64,000 nucleotides of DNA from Elusimicrobiota bacterium (GCA_016196755.1 JACPXC010000007.1:332152-396151); one strand, 5' to 3'; counted from the first letter of the stretch, positions 49,098 to 60,596 are shown. Translations and numbers: made by a program. Notes: generated by a model not told the origin, from the sequence alone.

Positions 49098-49645
49098 GGC
49101 GGGCGGCCGCCGCGGCCTTGGCGCTGGCCTGGCTGGCGGCGGCCTGCAAGGTGCGGCCCGCGCCGGTCCCTCCGGCCCCGGTCCCGGCCGCCGGGCGGCT
49201 CGCCCTGCTCGAGGACGTCCTTCAGGCAAAGAACGACAACGACCCGCGGCTCGACTCCGCTTTCTCTGCCCTCTCGGAGGAGGAGAAAATCCAGTTTCGG
49301 GCCAAGTACCGCGCGATGCCGGCGGAGAGCCGCAACGAGCGAGGGACCGTGGTCTACCTTCTCGGACAGAATCTTGCCTCGGCCGATGACTGGGGGTTCC
49401 TCCGCGAGGTGGCCGGCGAGGAGCCTTGCTTGAGCCTGCTTGCCTGCACCAAGGGCGGCAGGGCAGGACCGGGCGACGAGGTCACGCTGGCCTACCCTGC
49501 CCTGGTCGCCCTCAAGCGCGCCGAGGCCGCGCTCGAGGCCGGCGAGAGCGTCGCCGAAGCCAGAGCCGTAATCGCCGCCGCCGAGGCGGCAGGGGCGCCG
49601 GCCGCGGCGCGCTTGGCCGAGCGGCTGCAGAAGCGCTTCCCCTAG
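49094..49645 (+). CDS. lipoprotein, partner of HExxH protein gene
   Basis: The protein has 183 residues. The N-terminus [18 protein letters not shown] has a lipobox-like LAAAC. A Pro-rich linker precedes a helical domain ([31 protein letters not shown]). No family is recognised. The ATG overlaps the HExxH gene as ATGA. Its TAG stop is interlocked with the stop of the giant glucan synthase gene on the other strand (CTAG 49642-49645). Confidence 0.65.
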   Translation: MRRAAAAALALAWLAAACKVRPAPVPPAPVPAAGRLALLEDVLQAKNDNDPRLDSAFSALSEEEKIQFRAKYRAMPAESRNERGTVVYLLGQNLASADDWGFLREVAGEEPCLSLLACTKGGRAGPGDEVTLAYPALVALKRAEAALEAGESVAEARAVIAAAEAAGAPAAARLAERLQKRFP

Positions 49646-52600
49646 GCGGACTCCCCCATCACCACCGTCAGAGCATGGACGCCGCCGTCGTCGACGAGCG
49701 GGATCTCCGAAGGGTCGACCGGCGCGCCGTCGAGCGACGCGGCGGCGACCCCCCGGCTGCAGCGCCCGGGATTTTCCACCGAGATCGCGTAGCGCGTCCT
49801 GCCGAAGACCCAGGAGATCTCATAGCTGCTCCAGGCGGAAGGGATGCAGGGGTCCATCTGGAACGTCGACCCGCGGCGGCGCAGGCCCAGGATGCTCTCG
49901 AGGCCGGCGCGGTACATCCAGCCCGCTGAGCCGGTGTACCAGGTCCAGCCCGCCCGGCCGGAATGATCGGGGTGCGCCAGGACGTCGCCGGCGAGGACAT
50001 AGGGCTCTCCCTTGTAGTCCTCGACTCCCGCGGCGTCGCGGGTATGGTTGACGGGATTGATCATGTGGAACAGCTCGGCGGCCTCGTCCCCGAATCCCTG
50101 CCGCGCCAGAGCCATCACGACCCAGGCGGCCGCGTGCGTGTACTGACCTCCGTTCTCCCGGGCGCCCGGCGGGTAGCCCTTTATGTACCCGGGCGACTGC
50201 GGCGCGCGGTCGAACGGCGGCGCGAGAAGGAGGATGACGCCGGGCCCGCGCTTGACGAGATGGGTCCTGACCGCGTCCATGGCGCGGTCGGCGAGGTCCT
50301 CCGGAGCGGCCCCCGAGAGGACGGCCCACGCCTGCGAGAGCGAGTCGATCTTGCACTCGGGGCTCTGCGCCGAGCCGAGCGGCGCGCCGTCGTCGTCGTA
50401 GGCCCGGCGGTACCACTCGCCGTCCCACGATTGCCCGAGCACGGCCGCGAGGCGTCCGGCTTCGGAGCGGCAGCGCTCGGCGCGGGCGCGCTCCCCCCGT
50501 GACGCGCAGAGCGGCGCGAAATCCACGAGGACGGCGTGGAGGAAGAAGCCGAGCCAGACGCTCTCGCCGCGTCCCCGGCTGCCGACCCGGTTCATGCCGT
50601 CGTTCCAGTCGCCGTTGCCCATGAGCGGAAGGCCGTGCTCGCCCGACGTCAGCCCGCGGTCGAGGGCCCGCGCGCAGTGCTCGAAAAGGGAGGCGCGCTC
50701 GCTGGAGACGACGGGCTCGGAATAGACCTCCTGCTCGCCGGCGGCCAACGGCGGAGCGGCTAGGAACCCGACGAGCTCATCTAGGATGCCGGAATCCCCG
50801 GTCGTCTTCACGTAGTGGGCGACGGCATACGGAAGCCAGAGCAGGTCGTCGGAGCAGCGCGTGCGGGTGCCCCGCCCGCCCGGCGGGTGCCACCAATGCT
50901 GGACGTCGCCCTCGACGAACTGCCGCGCGGCCGCGAGCAGGATGTGCTCGCGCGCCAGGTCCGGCCGGGACATGACGAGGGCCATCACGTCCTGCAGCTG
51001 GTCCCGGAACCCGAAAGCCCCGCCGGGCTGGTGATAGCCGGTCCGCGCCCATAGGCGGCAGCCGATGACTTGATAGAGGAGCCAGCGGTTCATCATGAGG
51101 TCGAAGGAATCATCGGGCGTGCGCACCTGCACCGACTCGAGGGTCTTATCCCAGTCGCGCCGCACCCTCTCAAGCGCCCCGCGCGCGGCCTGGACGGCCC
51201 TATGACGGCCGATCAGCGTCCGAGCGTGGGCCTCGTCACGCCCCTCGCCGAGCAAAAACGCCACGCGCCGCGTCTCGCCGGGACGGAGCCGGACCGGCAC
51301 CTGCAGGGCCGCGCATGGATCGAGGCCGACACCGAAACGGCCCGAGAGCGACTCACGGAAGAGCGCCGCCGGCCGCTCGAGCGATCCGTTGCGCCCCAAA
51401 AACGAGCCGCGGTCGCCTGTGGCCGACGCCGCGGCGTCGCTGGAAGCAAGGAATGCAACGCGTCCGGCGAACTCGGCGTTCCAAAGGTTCGAGGCCAGCA
51501 CCGCGCCCGTCTGCGCGTCGCGCTTGGTGACCACATGCAGGTGGCGCCCGACCTGCGGCGGCCCCAGCGCCAATTCGGTGTAGGCGAATAGGCTCAGCGA
51601 GCGGTCGACTCCGCTCTCGTTGGCGAGGGTCAAGAGCGAGAACTTGACGGCGTCCGACGCGTCGACGAAGACGTCCAGGCGATGGCGGATCCCATGGCTG
51701 ACGCGTTCGAAGCTCGTGGCGCCGGCCGCGTGGCGGATCACGATCCGGCCGCCGTCGCGCGTACGAGGCAGCGGGCCGGGCGTCGGGGACCAGACCGCGC
51801 CGGTCTCCTCGTCGCGGACAAAGAGGGCCTCGGAGGCCGGGTCCGTGACGGGGTCGTTGGCAAACGGCGTGAGGCGGTTTTCCCGGCTGTTCCCGGACCA
51901 GGTGAAGGCCGCGCCCGATTCGGCGACCAGCGTCCCGAACGAGGGATTGGCCAGGACGTTGACCCAAGGCTGCGGCGTCTGCCGGTTCCCCTCGAGGACG
52001 ATGGCGTACTCGCGCCCGCCCTCCGCGAAGCCTCCCAGCCCGTTGGCCATGGCCAACGGCGGCGCCTCGGGCGGCACGCCCAGCCCCGCCGTCGCCGAGG
52101 GAGCGCGGGCCGGCGGCACGGGCTCGGCGGACGCGCCGTCGCACCAGTCGGGCACGGGCCGGTCGAGCTGCTCCAGAAGGCCGCCGCGGGCGTCGCTGAC
52201 GACGGCCCGCGCCACGGAGCCGAGGAGCAGGCGCTCGGCCTCCGACATGCCGGCGGCGCGCAGAAGATAGGCGCCGCCGGGCCGGTTCGTCCAGGTCCGC
52301 CATGGGCCGTCGTCGAGCAGGGAGGCGAGCCCGGCATGGACCGCGTCCTGATAGCTGGCCGGGTGCTCGTTGAGGATGACGATGTCCGCGCTGAGGCCCT
52401 TGAGACGCCAATACTCCTGGGCCTTGAGGACTTGGCGCGCGAGCGCCAGTCCGTCTCCGGCGGCGACGCGCACCAGCGCTATCGGCAGGTCGCCCGAGAT
52501 GGCGTGGGGCCAGAGCCCCGGCTGGCCCAGCGTGCTGCGCGCCATGAGCTCGGGAGCGCAGCGCAGGGACCCGTCGTGGTAGAGGACGCGCGAGGCCAAG

Positions 52601-55600
52601 CGGTCGAAGAGCAGGGCCTCCTCGATCGAGAGGTCCAGGAAGAGCCGGTTGCTCTGGGCCTGCGTGAAGGCCAGGGAGTAGGTCCGGGCGGCGGCGTTCG
52701 GATCGCCGTAGCGCTGGGCCAGAGCGATGGCGGTCTCCCGGCTCGCGGCCGCTCCCGTCGTAAACGAGAACTTGGCGACGGCCCCGGGAGCCAAGAGGAC
52801 GCGCTGACGCAGGCTGACTATGGGATCGAGCAGGACGCCGGTCGTTCCCGTCAGCGGGCGCCCCTCGAGCGCCTCGGGATCGGCGGTGCTCCGCCCCCGG
52901 CCGAGAAAGCGCGAGCGGTCGCTTTCCCACTCCAGCGGGCCCTGCGCCCGCCCCTCGAAGGCGAGGACGTGGACGGCCCAGAGCGGAGCGTCTTCGGGAG
53001 AGCGCGGCCGACGATGGCAGAGCAGCGCGCCCGTGCCGGCCACGTACTCGGTCTCGACGAAGAGCTTCCCGAACGCCGGATGCGCGAGGTCCTCGGCCGC
53101 CGGCGCCAGGACGATCTCGGCGTAGCTCGTGATCTCCAGCTCCCGCGCGCGCGCGCCGTGGTTGGTCACCGTGAGCCGGCGCACCTCGACGTCGTCCTCC
53201 GGGGAGACGGCGATCTCGAGCTGGGAACCGATGCCGTCGTCGCGCCGGGAGTAGGTCGCCTTGTCGACGGCGAACACGGTGCTGAAATCCTCTCCCTGGG
53301 TCCCGACCGGGTGATGCGTCGCCGACCATACGCGGCCGCTCCGGACGTCGCGCAGGTACAGATGCTGGCTGCCCGGGTCCCGCGTGGCGTCCGAGCGCGA
53401 CCTGGTGATGGCGACGGCGCCGCGAAAGCTTGCGCCGCCGCCGGCGTTGGTGACCACGGTCGTGTAGCGGCCGTTGGATAGGAAATGCGCCTGCGGAAAC
53501 GCCGTGTAGGGCGAGCGGAAGCGGCGCACGGCCGCCGGAGGCACGGGCGCGCCGAGGCGCGTCGCCTCGGCGGGGCGCGGGTGGATGATCAGGGCGTGGC
53601 GGGGCGCGCGCTCCTGCAGCAGCAGCTCCGTCGCCTGCACCCGAGGGTCGGCGTGGAAGCGCCTCACCATCCGGCTTTCCCCCAGGACGTTGGCGATGGC
53701 GACAAGAGCCATCCCCTGGTGGTGCGCCATGTACGTCCTCACGATCTCGCCCGGAGCGCCCAGCCCCGACGTCGCCGACGCCGGCGGCTCCACGTCGCGG
53801 CTGGGCGTGTAGTCCACGGCGTCGAAGAACCCGAACTCGCCCTCAAGGCCCGCCGCCGCCAGGCGGCGCAGGTTGCCGACGGCCGCCGCGGGCTCGACCA
53901 TGAGGGCCAGCGCCGTCGCGTAGGGCGCGACCACCAGCTCGTCGGCGAGGCCCCGCTTGAGGCCGAGGCCCGGCACGCCGAACGCCTTGTATTGATAGGT
54001 GCCGTGCCGATCGACGAGCGAATAGGCGGACTCGGAGACGCCCCACGGCACGCCGCGCTCCGCCCCGTAGTCCCGCTGGCGCCGGACCGCCATCCGGCAC
54101 GACTCGTCGAGCAGGGTGCCAGGATAGCCGCGCATCACGAGCTGCGGCATCAGGTACTCGAACATCGTCGCGCTCCACGAGAGCAGCGTCGGCGCGCCGT
54201 GCACGCTCGTGACGGACCGGCCGAGGCGGAACCAGTGCTCCTCGGGCAGGTCGCCCTTGGCGATGGCGATGAAGCTCGCCAGACGGGCCTCCGAGGCGAT
54301 GAGGTCGTAATCCGCGGGGTCGAGCCCGCCTGGGCCGTCGGCGTCCGCGGCGCGATAGCCGATCGAGAGCAGGCGGCGCTTGACATCGTAGAGGAAGCGG
54401 AAGTCGGTCGCCTGGTTGAAGGCCGCGGCGCGCGCGGCCAAACCCGCCAGCCCCAGCTCCCGGAGGCCCTCGGCGACGACGACCAGGGCGCCGTAGAGGT
54501 TTCCGCTGTCGACGCTGGAGACGTAGCGGGGCAAAAGCGGGGCGAGGCTCCGCGTGTCGTACCAATTGAACAGATGGCCCTCGAGGCGCTCGAGGCGCTC
54601 CATGGTCGTCAGCGCCGCCCCGATCCTCTCCTCCAGCTCGTGGGTCTCGATGAAGCCCAGGTCGTGGGCCGCCAGGGTCGAGAGCAGGCCGAAGCCGATA
54701 TTGGTCGGCGAGGTCCGATGCGCGACCCGCGCCTCGGGATGCGTTTGGTAGTTGTCAGGCGGCAGCCCGTGGTCCTCCGGCCCCATGAAGGCCTTGAAAT
54801 AGTCCCACGTCTTGCGGGCGACGGCGCGCAGGAACTCGCGATCGGCGGCCTCGAGCGCGACGGCCTCGCGAGAGAGCGGCCGGCTCAGCACGAAGGCGAT
54901 CAGCGGCGCCGCCGCCCACAAGACGAGCAGCGGCGCCGCCGCGGGCAGGGCGGCCGGCCGGACGGCGGCGACCAGGACCGCGCCCCCCAGGGCCATCACC
55001 GGACTCGCCGCCATGGCCTCGAAGAACGACCGCACCGAGGAACTCTCCGCCCGGCTCGCGCCCCGCGCGCCGCTGGCGGCCGAGGTCTCCCATTCGAGCA
55101 TCCCGCGGCGCGTGATCGCGAGCCGCGCCAAGGTGATCAGGATGGCGCACGCCTCCTCGTAGGCCTGGTCGGCCAGGAGGGTGAACCGAAGGGCGGTCCG
55201 CGAGGCCAGGGACGCGCCGTCCTCCCGCAGCGAGCGCAGGAAGATGCGCCAGGCCTGGTGCGGCTTCGGCCCGGCGAACGCGCCGAGGAAGAACGGAAGG
55301 ATGGGGAACGCCATGGCGCCCGCGACGAGCGCGGTCCAGCGTCCCGGGCTTCCTGGCAGGACCGTCCAGGCCAACAGGAGGATGAGGACGCCGGCGGGCG
55401 CGACGAGGCTTCGGCGGAGGTTGTCTAGGACCTTCCAGCGGGCGATAGGCGAGAGCGGGTTGCGCAGGCGGCCGGCTCGCCCGGGGACGAAGGGGAACAG
55501 CCAAGCCAGGAGCTGCCAATCTCCGCGGGTCCAGCGGCGCGCCCGGCGGGCGTACTCCAGGTAGGTCGCCGGATAATCGTCGACGAGCTCCACGTCCGTC

Positions 55601-57804
55601 ACCAGCGCGGTGCGCGCATGGACCCCCTCGAAGAGGTCGTGGGAGAGCAGGGCGTTCTCGGGAACACGTCCGTCGAGAGCCGCCGTGAACGCGTCCACGT
55701 CGTAGAGGCCCTTGCCGGTGAAGATCCCCTCGGCGAACAGGTCCTGATAGGTGTCGGACACGGCCGTCGTGTAGGGGTCGACCCCGGTCAGCCCGGCGTA
55801 GAGACGCGCGAAACGCGAGCCGGAGGCGCTGGACGCGGTCACGCTGACGCGGGGCTGCAGGATCGCGTAGCCGTCGGTGATCCGGCCGAGGGCGGCGTCG
55901 TAGCGGGGGCGGTTGAGCGGATGGGCGATGATGCCGACGAGTTTCTTGGCCGCGTCGCGCGGAAGGCGCGTGTCGGAGTCGAGCGTGATGCAGTAGCGAA
56001 CGCTCTTGAGCACCGACGTCTTCCCCTCCTGGACGGTGAACCCGGTGTCCGTCGCCCCGCGCAGGAGGCGGTTGAGCTCCTCGAGCTTGCCGCGCTTGCG
56101 CTCCCAGCCCATCCAAGACCCCTCTCCCGGATTCCAGCGCCGCTCTCGATGAAACAGGAAGAAGCGGTCGCCGCGGCCTTCGCTGAGCCGCGCGTTGAGC
56201 TCGGCGATGCCGCTGCGGGCCGCCTCCACGATGGCGGCGTCGTCCGGGGCCTCGCTGGCGCTGGCGTCCGTGAAGTCTCCCAGGATGGCGAAATGTATCC
56301 GCGGATCCAGGTTCCCGAGTGCGAGCACCTCGAGGTGCTCGACGAGGGCGGCGACCCCCGCCACGCTGGAAAGAAGGGTAGGGACGACGACCAGGGTCCG
56401 GGCGTCCTCGGGGATTCCCGCCATGAGGTCGAGCCGCGGGAGGCGGCGCGGCGGCACGAGCTCCGCGGCCAGCCACTGGATGAGGGAGATGGCCGCCTCG
56501 CTGGTCGGGACGAGCAGCAGCGTACAGAGCAGGACGCGCGTCCGGAGGTCTCCGCCCGCGGCGCCCGCGAAATCGAGCCCGGCCGCGATCAGGGCGCCGG
56601 TCAAGAGCGCGATCGAGCCGAGATAGACGGAACCGGCCCGCTCAAATAGCGCGCGCCGGAGGCTCCCCAGCGGCCCGGGCCGCCAGGCCAGGTCCGCTTC
56701 CAGGACCCGGCGTCCCTTGCCGATCAAGTGGTGGCCGACATGGGCCGCGCGCGCGGCCGCTCCGTGCGTCTCGGCGGCGATGCGCGCGCTTTCGACGGCC
56801 CGCAGGGCCGTGCGGACCTGAGCCTCCGCGTCGGGCGCGGCCAGCTCCTCGATCGCCTGCCTATAGCGGTCGCGGCTCCGGAAATCCATGCGCGCGTAGA
56901 CCCCGGAAGGATCCCGCCGCAGGACGCGCTCGACGAGGCTGACTGCCTCGACGTACTCGCTCCAATCCATGTCGGAGACCAGCCGCAGGCTGGTGACGAC
57001 GTTGGCCATCGAGACCTGTGCTATGGCCTCGCGCTCGTGCTCGGCCCGGACCGCCTCCTCGGAGCTCATGCTCGAGCCGACCAGATGCGCGTCCAGGCCC
57101 GCGCGCACGGCCTCCAGCCTGTGCCCGTACTCCCGCGCGCGCTGGAGGATCCGGACGACCTGCGCGAGATGGAGCTCGCGGGCCAGAGGCGGCGGCTCTC
57201 CCCGGCCGGCCGAGTCGACCCGGGCGACATACGCGTCGGCGGCCCGCCGCGCGTCGCGGGCCGCCAGGATCTCGCCCGTCAGCCGCCGCATGTTCTCGAT
57301 GAGGGCCAGCTTCAGCATGCTCGGCCATGCCCAGAGCTCCCCGACGGTCAGGGGCGCCACGGTCTGGAATCCGTTCAGGAAGCGCAGCAGCTGGGCGGGA
57401 TCCAGACGGCTGTCGCTGTGGCGGAGGAGCTCCACGGCCAAAGCGTAGACGCGGGCCGCGCCCTTGAGCTCCGGCGGCGCCAGCGCCGGCAGCCGCCGAT
57501 GGTAGCCGCGCGGCAGGTTCAGCCGAACCTCCCGGATCTCAGCCGCGACGAGATGGAAGTTGTCGAGCAGCCACTCCGCCGCGGGCGTGACGAACTCGCC
57601 GCGGTGCACATCATCGGCGAGCAGCCTGTAGGCCCGGCCCAACATCCGGCCGTTCTCCTCGAATCGCGGGAACACGCCGCCGGACGCCCTCCGCTCAGGG
57701 TCGACCGTGAAGCGCGCCGCGAGCGACCGGGCGCGCTCCTCGAGCAGCTCGATGCTCAAGAGCTCGTCGCGGAACGGCCCCTGAGGGCCGGGCGGGTACC
57801 CCAT
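49642..57804 (-). CDS. ndvB: cyclic beta-1,2-glucan synthase-like giant protein (GT84-GH94)
   Basis: The protein has 2,720 residues, typical of NdvB/ChvB. Order: an N-terminal region; membrane segments near 400-480; the GT84 glucosyltransferase domain ([15 protein letters not shown] near 605; the Q/RxxRW-type [16 protein letters not shown] near 755); more membrane segments to about 1000; a glucoamylase-like section ([14 protein letters not shown] near 1030); sugar-binding middle domains; and the C-terminal GH94 phosphorylase-like domain ([12 protein letters not shown] near 2265, [11 protein letters not shown] near 2400). Such proteins polymerise UDP-glucose on a protein-bound intermediate and cyclise the chain into the periplasm. 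It is a single-gene unit; TATACT ends 5 nt before the ATG. No exporter of the NdvA type is next to it. Confidence 0.93.
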   Translation of the reverse strand: MGYPPGPQGPFRDELLSIELLEERARSLAARFTVDPERRASGGVFPRFEENGRMLGRAYRLLADDVHRGEFVTPAAEWLLDNFHLVAAEIREVRLNLPRGYHRRLPALAPPELKGAARVYALAVELLRHSDSRLDPAQLLRFLNGFQTVAPLTVGELWAWPSMLKLALIENMRRLTGEILAARDARRAADAYVARVDSAGRGEPPPLARELHLAQVVRILQRAREYGHRLEAVRAGLDAHLVGSSMSSEEAVRAEHEREAIAQVSMANVVTSLRLVSDMDWSEYVEAVSLVERVLRRDPSGVYARMDFRSRDRYRQAIEELAAPDAEAQVRTALRAVESARIAAETHGAAARAAHVGHHLIGKGRRVLEADLAWRPGPLGSLRRALFERAGSVYLGSIALLTGALIAAGLDFAGAAGGDLRTRVLLCTLLLVPTSEAAISLIQWLAAELVPPRRLPRLDLMAGIPEDARTLVVVPTLLSSVAGVAALVEHLEVLALGNLDPRIHFAILGDFTDASASEAPDDAAIVEAARSGIAELNARLSEGRGDRFFLFHRERRWNPGEGSWMGWERKRGKLEELNRLLRGATDTGFTVQEGKTSVLKSVRYCITLDSDTRLPRDAAKKLVGIIAHPLNRPRYDAALGRITDGYAILQPRVSVTASSASGSRFARLYAGLTGVDPYTTAVSDTYQDLFAEGIFTGKGLYDVDAFTAALDGRVPENALLSHDLFEGVHARTALVTDVELVDDYPATYLEYARRARRWTRGDWQLLAWLFPFVPGRAGRLRNPLSPIARWKVLDNLRRSLVAPAGVLILLLAWTVLPGSPGRWTALVAGAMAFPILPFFLGAFAGPKPHQAWRIFLRSLREDGASLASRTALRFTLLADQAYEEACAILITLARLAITRRGMLEWETSAASGARGASRAESSSVRSFFEAMAASPVMALGGAVLVAAVRPAALPAAAPLLVLWAAAPLIAFVLSRPLSREAVALEAADREFLRAVARKTWDYFKAFMGPEDHGLPPDNYQTHPEARVAHRTSPTNIGFGLLSTLAAHDLGFIETHELEERIGAALTTMERLERLEGHLFNWYDTRSLAPLLPRYVSSVDSGNLYGALVVVAEGLRELGLAGLAARAAAFNQATDFRFLYDVKRRLLSIGYRAADADGPGGLDPADYDLIASEARLASFIAIAKGDLPEEHWFRLGRSVTSVHGAPTLLSWSATMFEYLMPQLVMRGYPGTLLDESCRMAVRRQRDYGAERGVPWGVSESAYSLVDRHGTYQYKAFGVPGLGLKRGLADELVVAPYATALALMVEPAAAVGNLRRLAAAGLEGEFGFFDAVDYTPSRDVEPPASATSGLGAPGEIVRTYMAHHQGMALVAIANVLGESRMVRRFHADPRVQATELLLQERAPRHALIIHPRPAEATRLGAPVPPAAVRRFRSPYTAFPQAHFLSNGRYTTVVTNAGGGASFRGAVAITRSRSDATRDPGSQHLYLRDVRSGRVWSATHHPVGTQGEDFSTVFAVDKATYSRRDDGIGSQLEIAVSPEDDVEVRRLTVTNHGARARELEITSYAEIVLAPAAEDLAHPAFGKLFVETEYVAGTGALLCHRRPRSPEDAPLWAVHVLAFEGRAQGPLEWESDRSRFLGRGRSTADPEALEGRPLTGTTGVLLDPIVSLRQRVLLAPGAVAKFSFTTGAAASRETAIALAQRYGDPNAAARTYSLAFTQAQSNRLFLDLSIEEALLFDRLASRVLYHDGSLRCAPELMARSTLGQPGLWPHAISGDLPIALVRVAAGDGLALARQVLKAQEYWRLKGLSADIVILNEHPASYQDAVHAGLASLLDDGPWRTWTNRPGGAYLLRAAGMSEAERLLLGSVARAVVSDARGGLLEQLDRPVPDWCDGASAEPVPPARAPSATAGLGVPPEAPPLAMANGLGGFAEGGREYAIVLEGNRQTPQPWVNVLANPSFGTLVAESGAAFTWSGNSRENRLTPFANDPVTDPASEALFVRDEETGAVWSPTPGPLPRTRDGGRIVIRHAAGATSFERVSHGIRHRLDVFVDASDAVKFSLLTLANESGVDRSLSLFAYTELALGPPQVGRHLHVVTKRDAQTGAVLASNLWNAEFAGRVAFLASSDAAASATGDRGSFLGRNGSLERPAALFRESLSGRFGVGLDPCAALQVPVRLRPGETRRVAFLLGEGRDEAHARTLIGRHRAVQAARGALERVRRDWDKTLESVQVRTPDDSFDLMMNRWLLYQVIGCRLWARTGYHQPGGAFGFRDQLQDVMALVMSRPDLAREHILLAAARQFVEGDVQHWWHPPGGRGTRTRCSDDLLWLPYAVAHYVKTTGDSGILDELVGFLAAPPLAAGEQEVYSEPVVSSERASLFEHCARALDRGLTSGEHGLPLMGNGDWNDGMNRVGSRGRGESVWLGFFLHAVLVDFAPLCASRGERARAERCRSEAGRLAAVLGQSWDGEWYRRAYDDDGAPLGSAQSPECKIDSLSQAWAVLSGAAPEDLADRAMDAVRTHLVKRGPGVILLLAPPFDRAPQSPGYIKGYPPGARENGGQYTHAAAWVVMALARQGFGDEAAELFHMINPVNHTRDAAGVEDYKGEPYVLAGDVLAHPDHSGRAGWTWYTGSAGWMYRAGLESILGLRRRGSTFQMDPCIPSAWSSYEISWVFGRTRYAISVENPGRCSRGVAAASLDGAPVDPSEIPLVDDGGVHALTVVMGESA

Positions 57805-57809
57805 GGACG

Positions 57810-57815
57810 AGTATA
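57810..57815 (-). promoter_or_regulatory. -10 box TATACT, leaderless start of ndvB-like gene
   Basis: TATACT on the minus strand ends 5 nt before the ATG at 57804. No Shine-Dalgarno is present. Confidence 0.5.
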
Positions 57816-57888
57816 GGGTTTACGGCGGCATCGGGGGTATGACGCCTTCGTCGCTTTTTATGACAGTGCATGACGCGAGCGCTATTGC

Positions 57889-57894
57889 TATCCT
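57889..57894 (+). promoter_or_regulatory. extended -10 box, leaderless start of the 57901 gene
   Basis: TGCTATCCT (extended -10) is followed by gtactc (6 nt) and the ATG at 57901. Confidence 0.5.
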
Positions 57895-57900
57895 GTACTC

Positions 57901-58179
57901 ATGAACCCGCAAGCCCGCGCAAGGCATAAGTCGGAGATGGCTTTCTTCAAGGACGCTCAGACCTTCTACAACGCCGCACTCGACGAGTGCGGCGACATCC
58001 GCAAGAGCCTGACCCAACTCAAGAAGCAGCTCACCCAGAAAGGCAAGCGCATCGAGCCCGCGCGCTGGGCCCGGCTCTACGGCGCCCTGATGTCCGGCGA
58101 GATCGCCCGGGGCAAGAGGAGCACGCCCGGCGACTGGGCCGCCCGGGAAGCCCAACTCCTCCGAGAATCGGCGCGCTAG
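57901..58179 (+). CDS. small basic protein of unknown function
   Basis: The protein has 92 residues with a predicted helical N-terminus (KSEMAFFKDAQTFYNAALDECGDIRKSLTQLKKQL) and a basic middle (KGKRIEPARWARLYGALMSGEIARGKR). There is no signal peptide or membrane segment. Coding appearance is supported by its promoter position and codon bias. It lies upstream of the mscS-family gene with a 19-nt gap, probably in one unit with it. Confidence 0.6.
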   Translation: MNPQARARHKSEMAFFKDAQTFYNAALDECGDIRKSLTQLKKQLTQKGKRIEPARWARLYGALMSGEIARGKRSTPGDWAAREAQLLRESAR

Positions 58180-58198
58180 CGCCGCGGCGACCGACGCG

Positions 58199-59287
58199 AT
58201 GCTCGAGTTCGAGGTTCTCAGGCGCGTCTACTTCGGGAACAGCTTGATGGCTTACGCGCTCGCGGCCTTCACGTTCGCGGCCGTTGTCGCCGCCTTCCTG
58301 GGCACCCGGCGCCTGTTGTTGGCGCGCCTGAACTCCCTGGCCGGCCGCACGGTGACCGATCTCGACGATTTCGCCGTCCAGGTGCTGGGCATGGTCCGAG
58401 CGCCCGAATACTATCTCGTCGCGTTCTATTTCGCGACGCGCCCGCTGGGCCTCGACCCGCGGGTCAACCATTTCCTGAGATCGGTCGTGATCGTGACGCT
58501 GGCCTATCGCGCGCTGACGATGCTGCGGCTTGGCGTCGACTACGGGGTGCGGCGCGTGATGGCGGGTCCCGCTGCCGACCAGTCGAGCAAGGATACGGCG
58601 AAGACCGTCTCGCTGCTTCTGCGCGGCCTATTGTGGATGCTGACCGGGCTCTTCGTCCTGGACAATCTGGGGATCGACGTGTCCTCGATGATAGCGGGCC
58701 TGGGCATCGGCGGCATCGCCGTGGCGTTGGCGGCCCAGGCCGTGCTCGGGGACCTGTTCTCGGCCACGGCTATCCACCTCGACAAGCCGTTCGTCGTCGG
58801 GGATTTCATCATCATCGATGATTTCAAAGGGACGGTCGAGCGCATCGGCATCAAGACGACGCACCTGCGCTCGTTGTCGGGCGAACTGCTCGTGATGGGC
58901 AACTCGAAGCTGACCTCGTCTACGATCCGCAACTACAAGAAGATGCAGGAACGACGGGTCGTGCTGAACTTCGGCTTGCTCTACTCGACCCCGGACGCCG
59001 CGTTGGCGGAGATGCCCGCCGCGGTGCGCGGCTTGGTGGAGAAGGACAAGACCTTGCGATTCGACCGAGCGCACTTCAGCGGCCTGGGCGAGTCATCGCT
59101 CGACTTCGAAGTCGTGTATTACATCCTCGACGCGGACTACAACAAGCATATGGACGCGCAGCAGCGCCTGCTGTTGGAACTGGTCGCGGACGTGCGCAAG
59201 CGCGGCCTCGACTTCGCCTATCCTACGCGCACACTGTTCCTCGAGGGCGGGCCAGGACAGCCACGTGCATCGGGCGCCGCAGCCTGA
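58199..59287 (+). CDS. MscS-family mechanosensitive channel
   Basis: The protein has 362 residues: three to four N-terminal membrane segments (YALAAFTFAAVVAAFLGT, YYLVAFYFATRPLGLD, LLLRGLLWMLTGLFVLDNL), then the MscS pore helix and beta domain (VSSMIAGLGIGGIAVALAAQAVLGDLFSATAIHLDKPFVVGDFIIID), which is diagnostic. A C-terminal cytoplasmic alpha-beta domain follows. It releases solutes on osmotic downshock. The last 65 nt overlap the GNAT gene on the other strand. Confidence 0.93.
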   Translation: MLEFEVLRRVYFGNSLMAYALAAFTFAAVVAAFLGTRRLLLARLNSLAGRTVTDLDDFAVQVLGMVRAPEYYLVAFYFATRPLGLDPRVNHFLRSVVIVTLAYRALTMLRLGVDYGVRRVMAGPAADQSSKDTAKTVSLLLRGLLWMLTGLFVLDNLGIDVSSMIAGLGIGGIAVALAAQAVLGDLFSATAIHLDKPFVVGDFIIIDDFKGTVERIGIKTTHLRSLSGELLVMGNSKLTSSTIRNYKKMQERRVVLNFGLLYSTPDAALAEMPAAVRGLVEKDKTLRFDRAHFSGLGESSLDFEVVYYILDADYNKHMDAQQRLLLELVADVRKRGLDFAYPTRTLFLEGGPGQPRASGAAA

Positions 59288-59927
59288 AGCCGAGCGACTC
59301 ATAGAGCCGAATCGCGGCCGTATTCGAAGCATAGGCGTGTAGATAGGGCGTCTCCCCACGATCGAGTATGCGTTCGGCCACGGCGGCCGAAAGAGCTCGG
59401 GCGAAGCCCCGGCCGCGAGCGTCCGGGTGCGTGCAGACGCCGCTCACCTCCGCATATCCCGGTTGCTTCATCCGCTCACCGGCCATGGCCAGAAGCACGC
59501 CGTTCTCCCTAATGCCCCAGAAGTCGCCCAACCGCGGCGTGCCTGGTTCGAACGGCCCCGGTTTCGTGAGTCCGGCCAATGCGACCATCGCCGGCACGTC
59601 CTCATCGCCGAGACGCTCGATTCGACTATCGAGCCGATCCGGCGCGGGGGGCAGGCTCTCGAGGACCATCTGGACGCCTGACGCCGTCATCGCGGCTTCC
59701 GCGGATGGAGGCAGCACGATTGGATCAGCCTGCAGCAAGATGAGGCTGCCATCTGCCGGGATCAGCTCCTCCAACGCCGCTAGACTCTGCGCGCTGTCGT
59801 CGCAGGCCGAGGCCAAAGGCCCGATGCCCGGAGCGAACCGGCGGGCCCGGCCGCCGCCGACGGACACCTGGGACTGCCGAGTCGTCAGAGCGGTCCAAAT
59901 CGGCCGGTCGAGGACGTGCCGGCTCAT
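59223..59927 (-). CDS. GNAT-family acetyltransferase controlled with MarR
   Basis: The protein has 234 residues. The C-terminal half holds the acetyl-CoA site VSGVCTHPDARGRGFARALSAAVAERIL (R-G-x-G-x-A) and AYASNTAAIRLYESLGFRLRR (N-xx-A-x-x-LY-x-x-x-GF). The N-terminal half is divergent and may select the substrate. The ATG overlaps the MarR stop as ATGA, so the pair forms a two-gene operon with GAGGGGGAGCG as ribosome site. This is typical of drug- or stress-induced acetyltransferase and MarR pairs. Confidence 0.85.
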   Translation of the reverse strand: MSRHVLDRPIWTALTTRQSQVSVGGGRARRFAPGIGPLASACDDSAQSLAALEELIPADGSLILLQADPIVLPPSAEAAMTASGVQMVLESLPPAPDRLDSRIERLGDEDVPAMVALAGLTKPGPFEPGTPRLGDFWGIRENGVLLAMAGERMKQPGYAEVSGVCTHPDARGRGFARALSAAVAERILDRGETPYLHAYASNTAAIRLYESLGFRLRRPMHVAVLARPRGTVCA

Positions 59928-60430
59928 CGCTCCCCCTCGCGCATGGCCTCGACCCGTCTATGAAGGGGCCGCGCCAGGAGGCCGTCCTCGATCGCCGCAA
60001 GCTGGTCGAGAAGCGAGCCGTCTAGCTCCCGGCATAGGTCGCGCACCGCACTCTCGATCATGGGCCATGCTGTCCTCTTTCCCGCTGCGACGAGCCGCCT
60101 ACCTGCGGTCGTGAGACTCGCCTTCTTGCGGCGCTGATCGTCGCTGGACGACTCCACGGTCACAAGCCCGGCCTTGACCAGCAGCCCGACCGCCCTCGTG
60201 GCGCCCGGCTGCGTCACGCCGACCGAGCGAGCCAGCTCACCGATCGCCAAAGGCCCCTGCCGATCGATCGCCGCCAAGAACGGAAACTGCGCTGCGGGCA
60301 CGCGGAGATCGCAGGCCTCGATGACGCGCTGAGTGTCCGCCTGCAGACGTTCACCCAGGCGCTTGAGCCGCGTGCCGAGAGTCAGATAACCGAGCTGTTT
60401 TACGATGTCGATGGTCATTGCAGCCTTCAT
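59924..60430 (-). CDS. MarR-family transcriptional regulator
   Basis: The protein has 168 residues. The winged-helix core is LAIGELARSVGVTQPGATRAVGLLVKAGLVTVESSSDDQRRKKASLTTAGRRL, with the DxRR wing motif. It probably represses its own promoter and the downstream GNAT gene until a ligand binds. The ATG at 60430 follows an AT-rich promoter: TTGACA (60470-60465), a palindrome ATAACCAGTTAT in the spacer, and TATAAA, with a leader of only a few nucleotides. Confidence 0.92.
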   Translation of the reverse strand: MKAAMTIDIVKQLGYLTLGTRLKRLGERLQADTQRVIEACDLRVPAAQFPFLAAIDRQGPLAIGELARSVGVTQPGATRAVGLLVKAGLVTVESSSDDQRRKKASLTTAGRRLVAAGKRTAWPMIESAVRDLCRELDGSLLDQLAAIEDGLLARPLHRRVEAMREGER

Positions 60431-60448
60431 TTTTAAATTACAATTTAT

Positions 60449-60460
60449 ATAACTGGTTAT
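60449..60460. promoter_or_regulatory. predicted MarR operator in its own promoter
   Basis: ATAACTGGTTAT is palindromic except for its two central bases. It lies between the -35 (TTGACA, 60470-60465 minus) and the AT-rich -10 of the marR gene, where a repressor would block polymerase. Confidence 0.65.
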
Positions 60461-60488
60461 GTTTTGTCAAGACGCCGGACGCTAGAAT

Positions 60489-60516
60489 AAGAAACCCTCC
60501 TTTCGGAGGGTTTCTT
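60489..60516. terminator. rho-independent terminator after tRNA-Val
   Basis: AAGAAACCCTCC and GGAGGGTTTCTT form a perfect 12-bp stem with a 4-nt loop (GAAA on the minus strand). It lies 8 nt past the tRNA-Val 3' end. A/T-rich ends on both sides allow it to work on either strand. Confidence 0.8.
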
Positions 60517-60524
60517 GCGAAATT

Positions 60525-60596
60525 TGGGCAGTATAGGATTTGAACCTATGACATCCGTCGTGTGAGGACGGCGCTCTACCGCTGAGCTAACTGCCC
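60525..60596 (-). tRNA. tRNA-Val (CAC)
   Basis: A cloverleaf is readable: acceptor GGGCAGT/ACTGCCC with discriminator A, D-arm GCTCAGCGGTAGAGC, anticodon stem CCGTC/GACGG with loop CTCACAC (anticodon CAC, reading GUG), and T-arm GGTTCAAATCC. CCA is not encoded. A TATACT box lies upstream (60616-60611 minus). The gene stands alone with its own terminator. Confidence 0.95.

Noticed and set aside
51353..55428. Several open frames of 340-660 codons on both strands inside the 8-kb glucan synthase gene.
   Set aside because: All are shadow frames with composition typical of frame-shifted GC-rich sequence. The 2,720-residue frame carries GT84, glucoamylase-like and GH94 motifs throughout.
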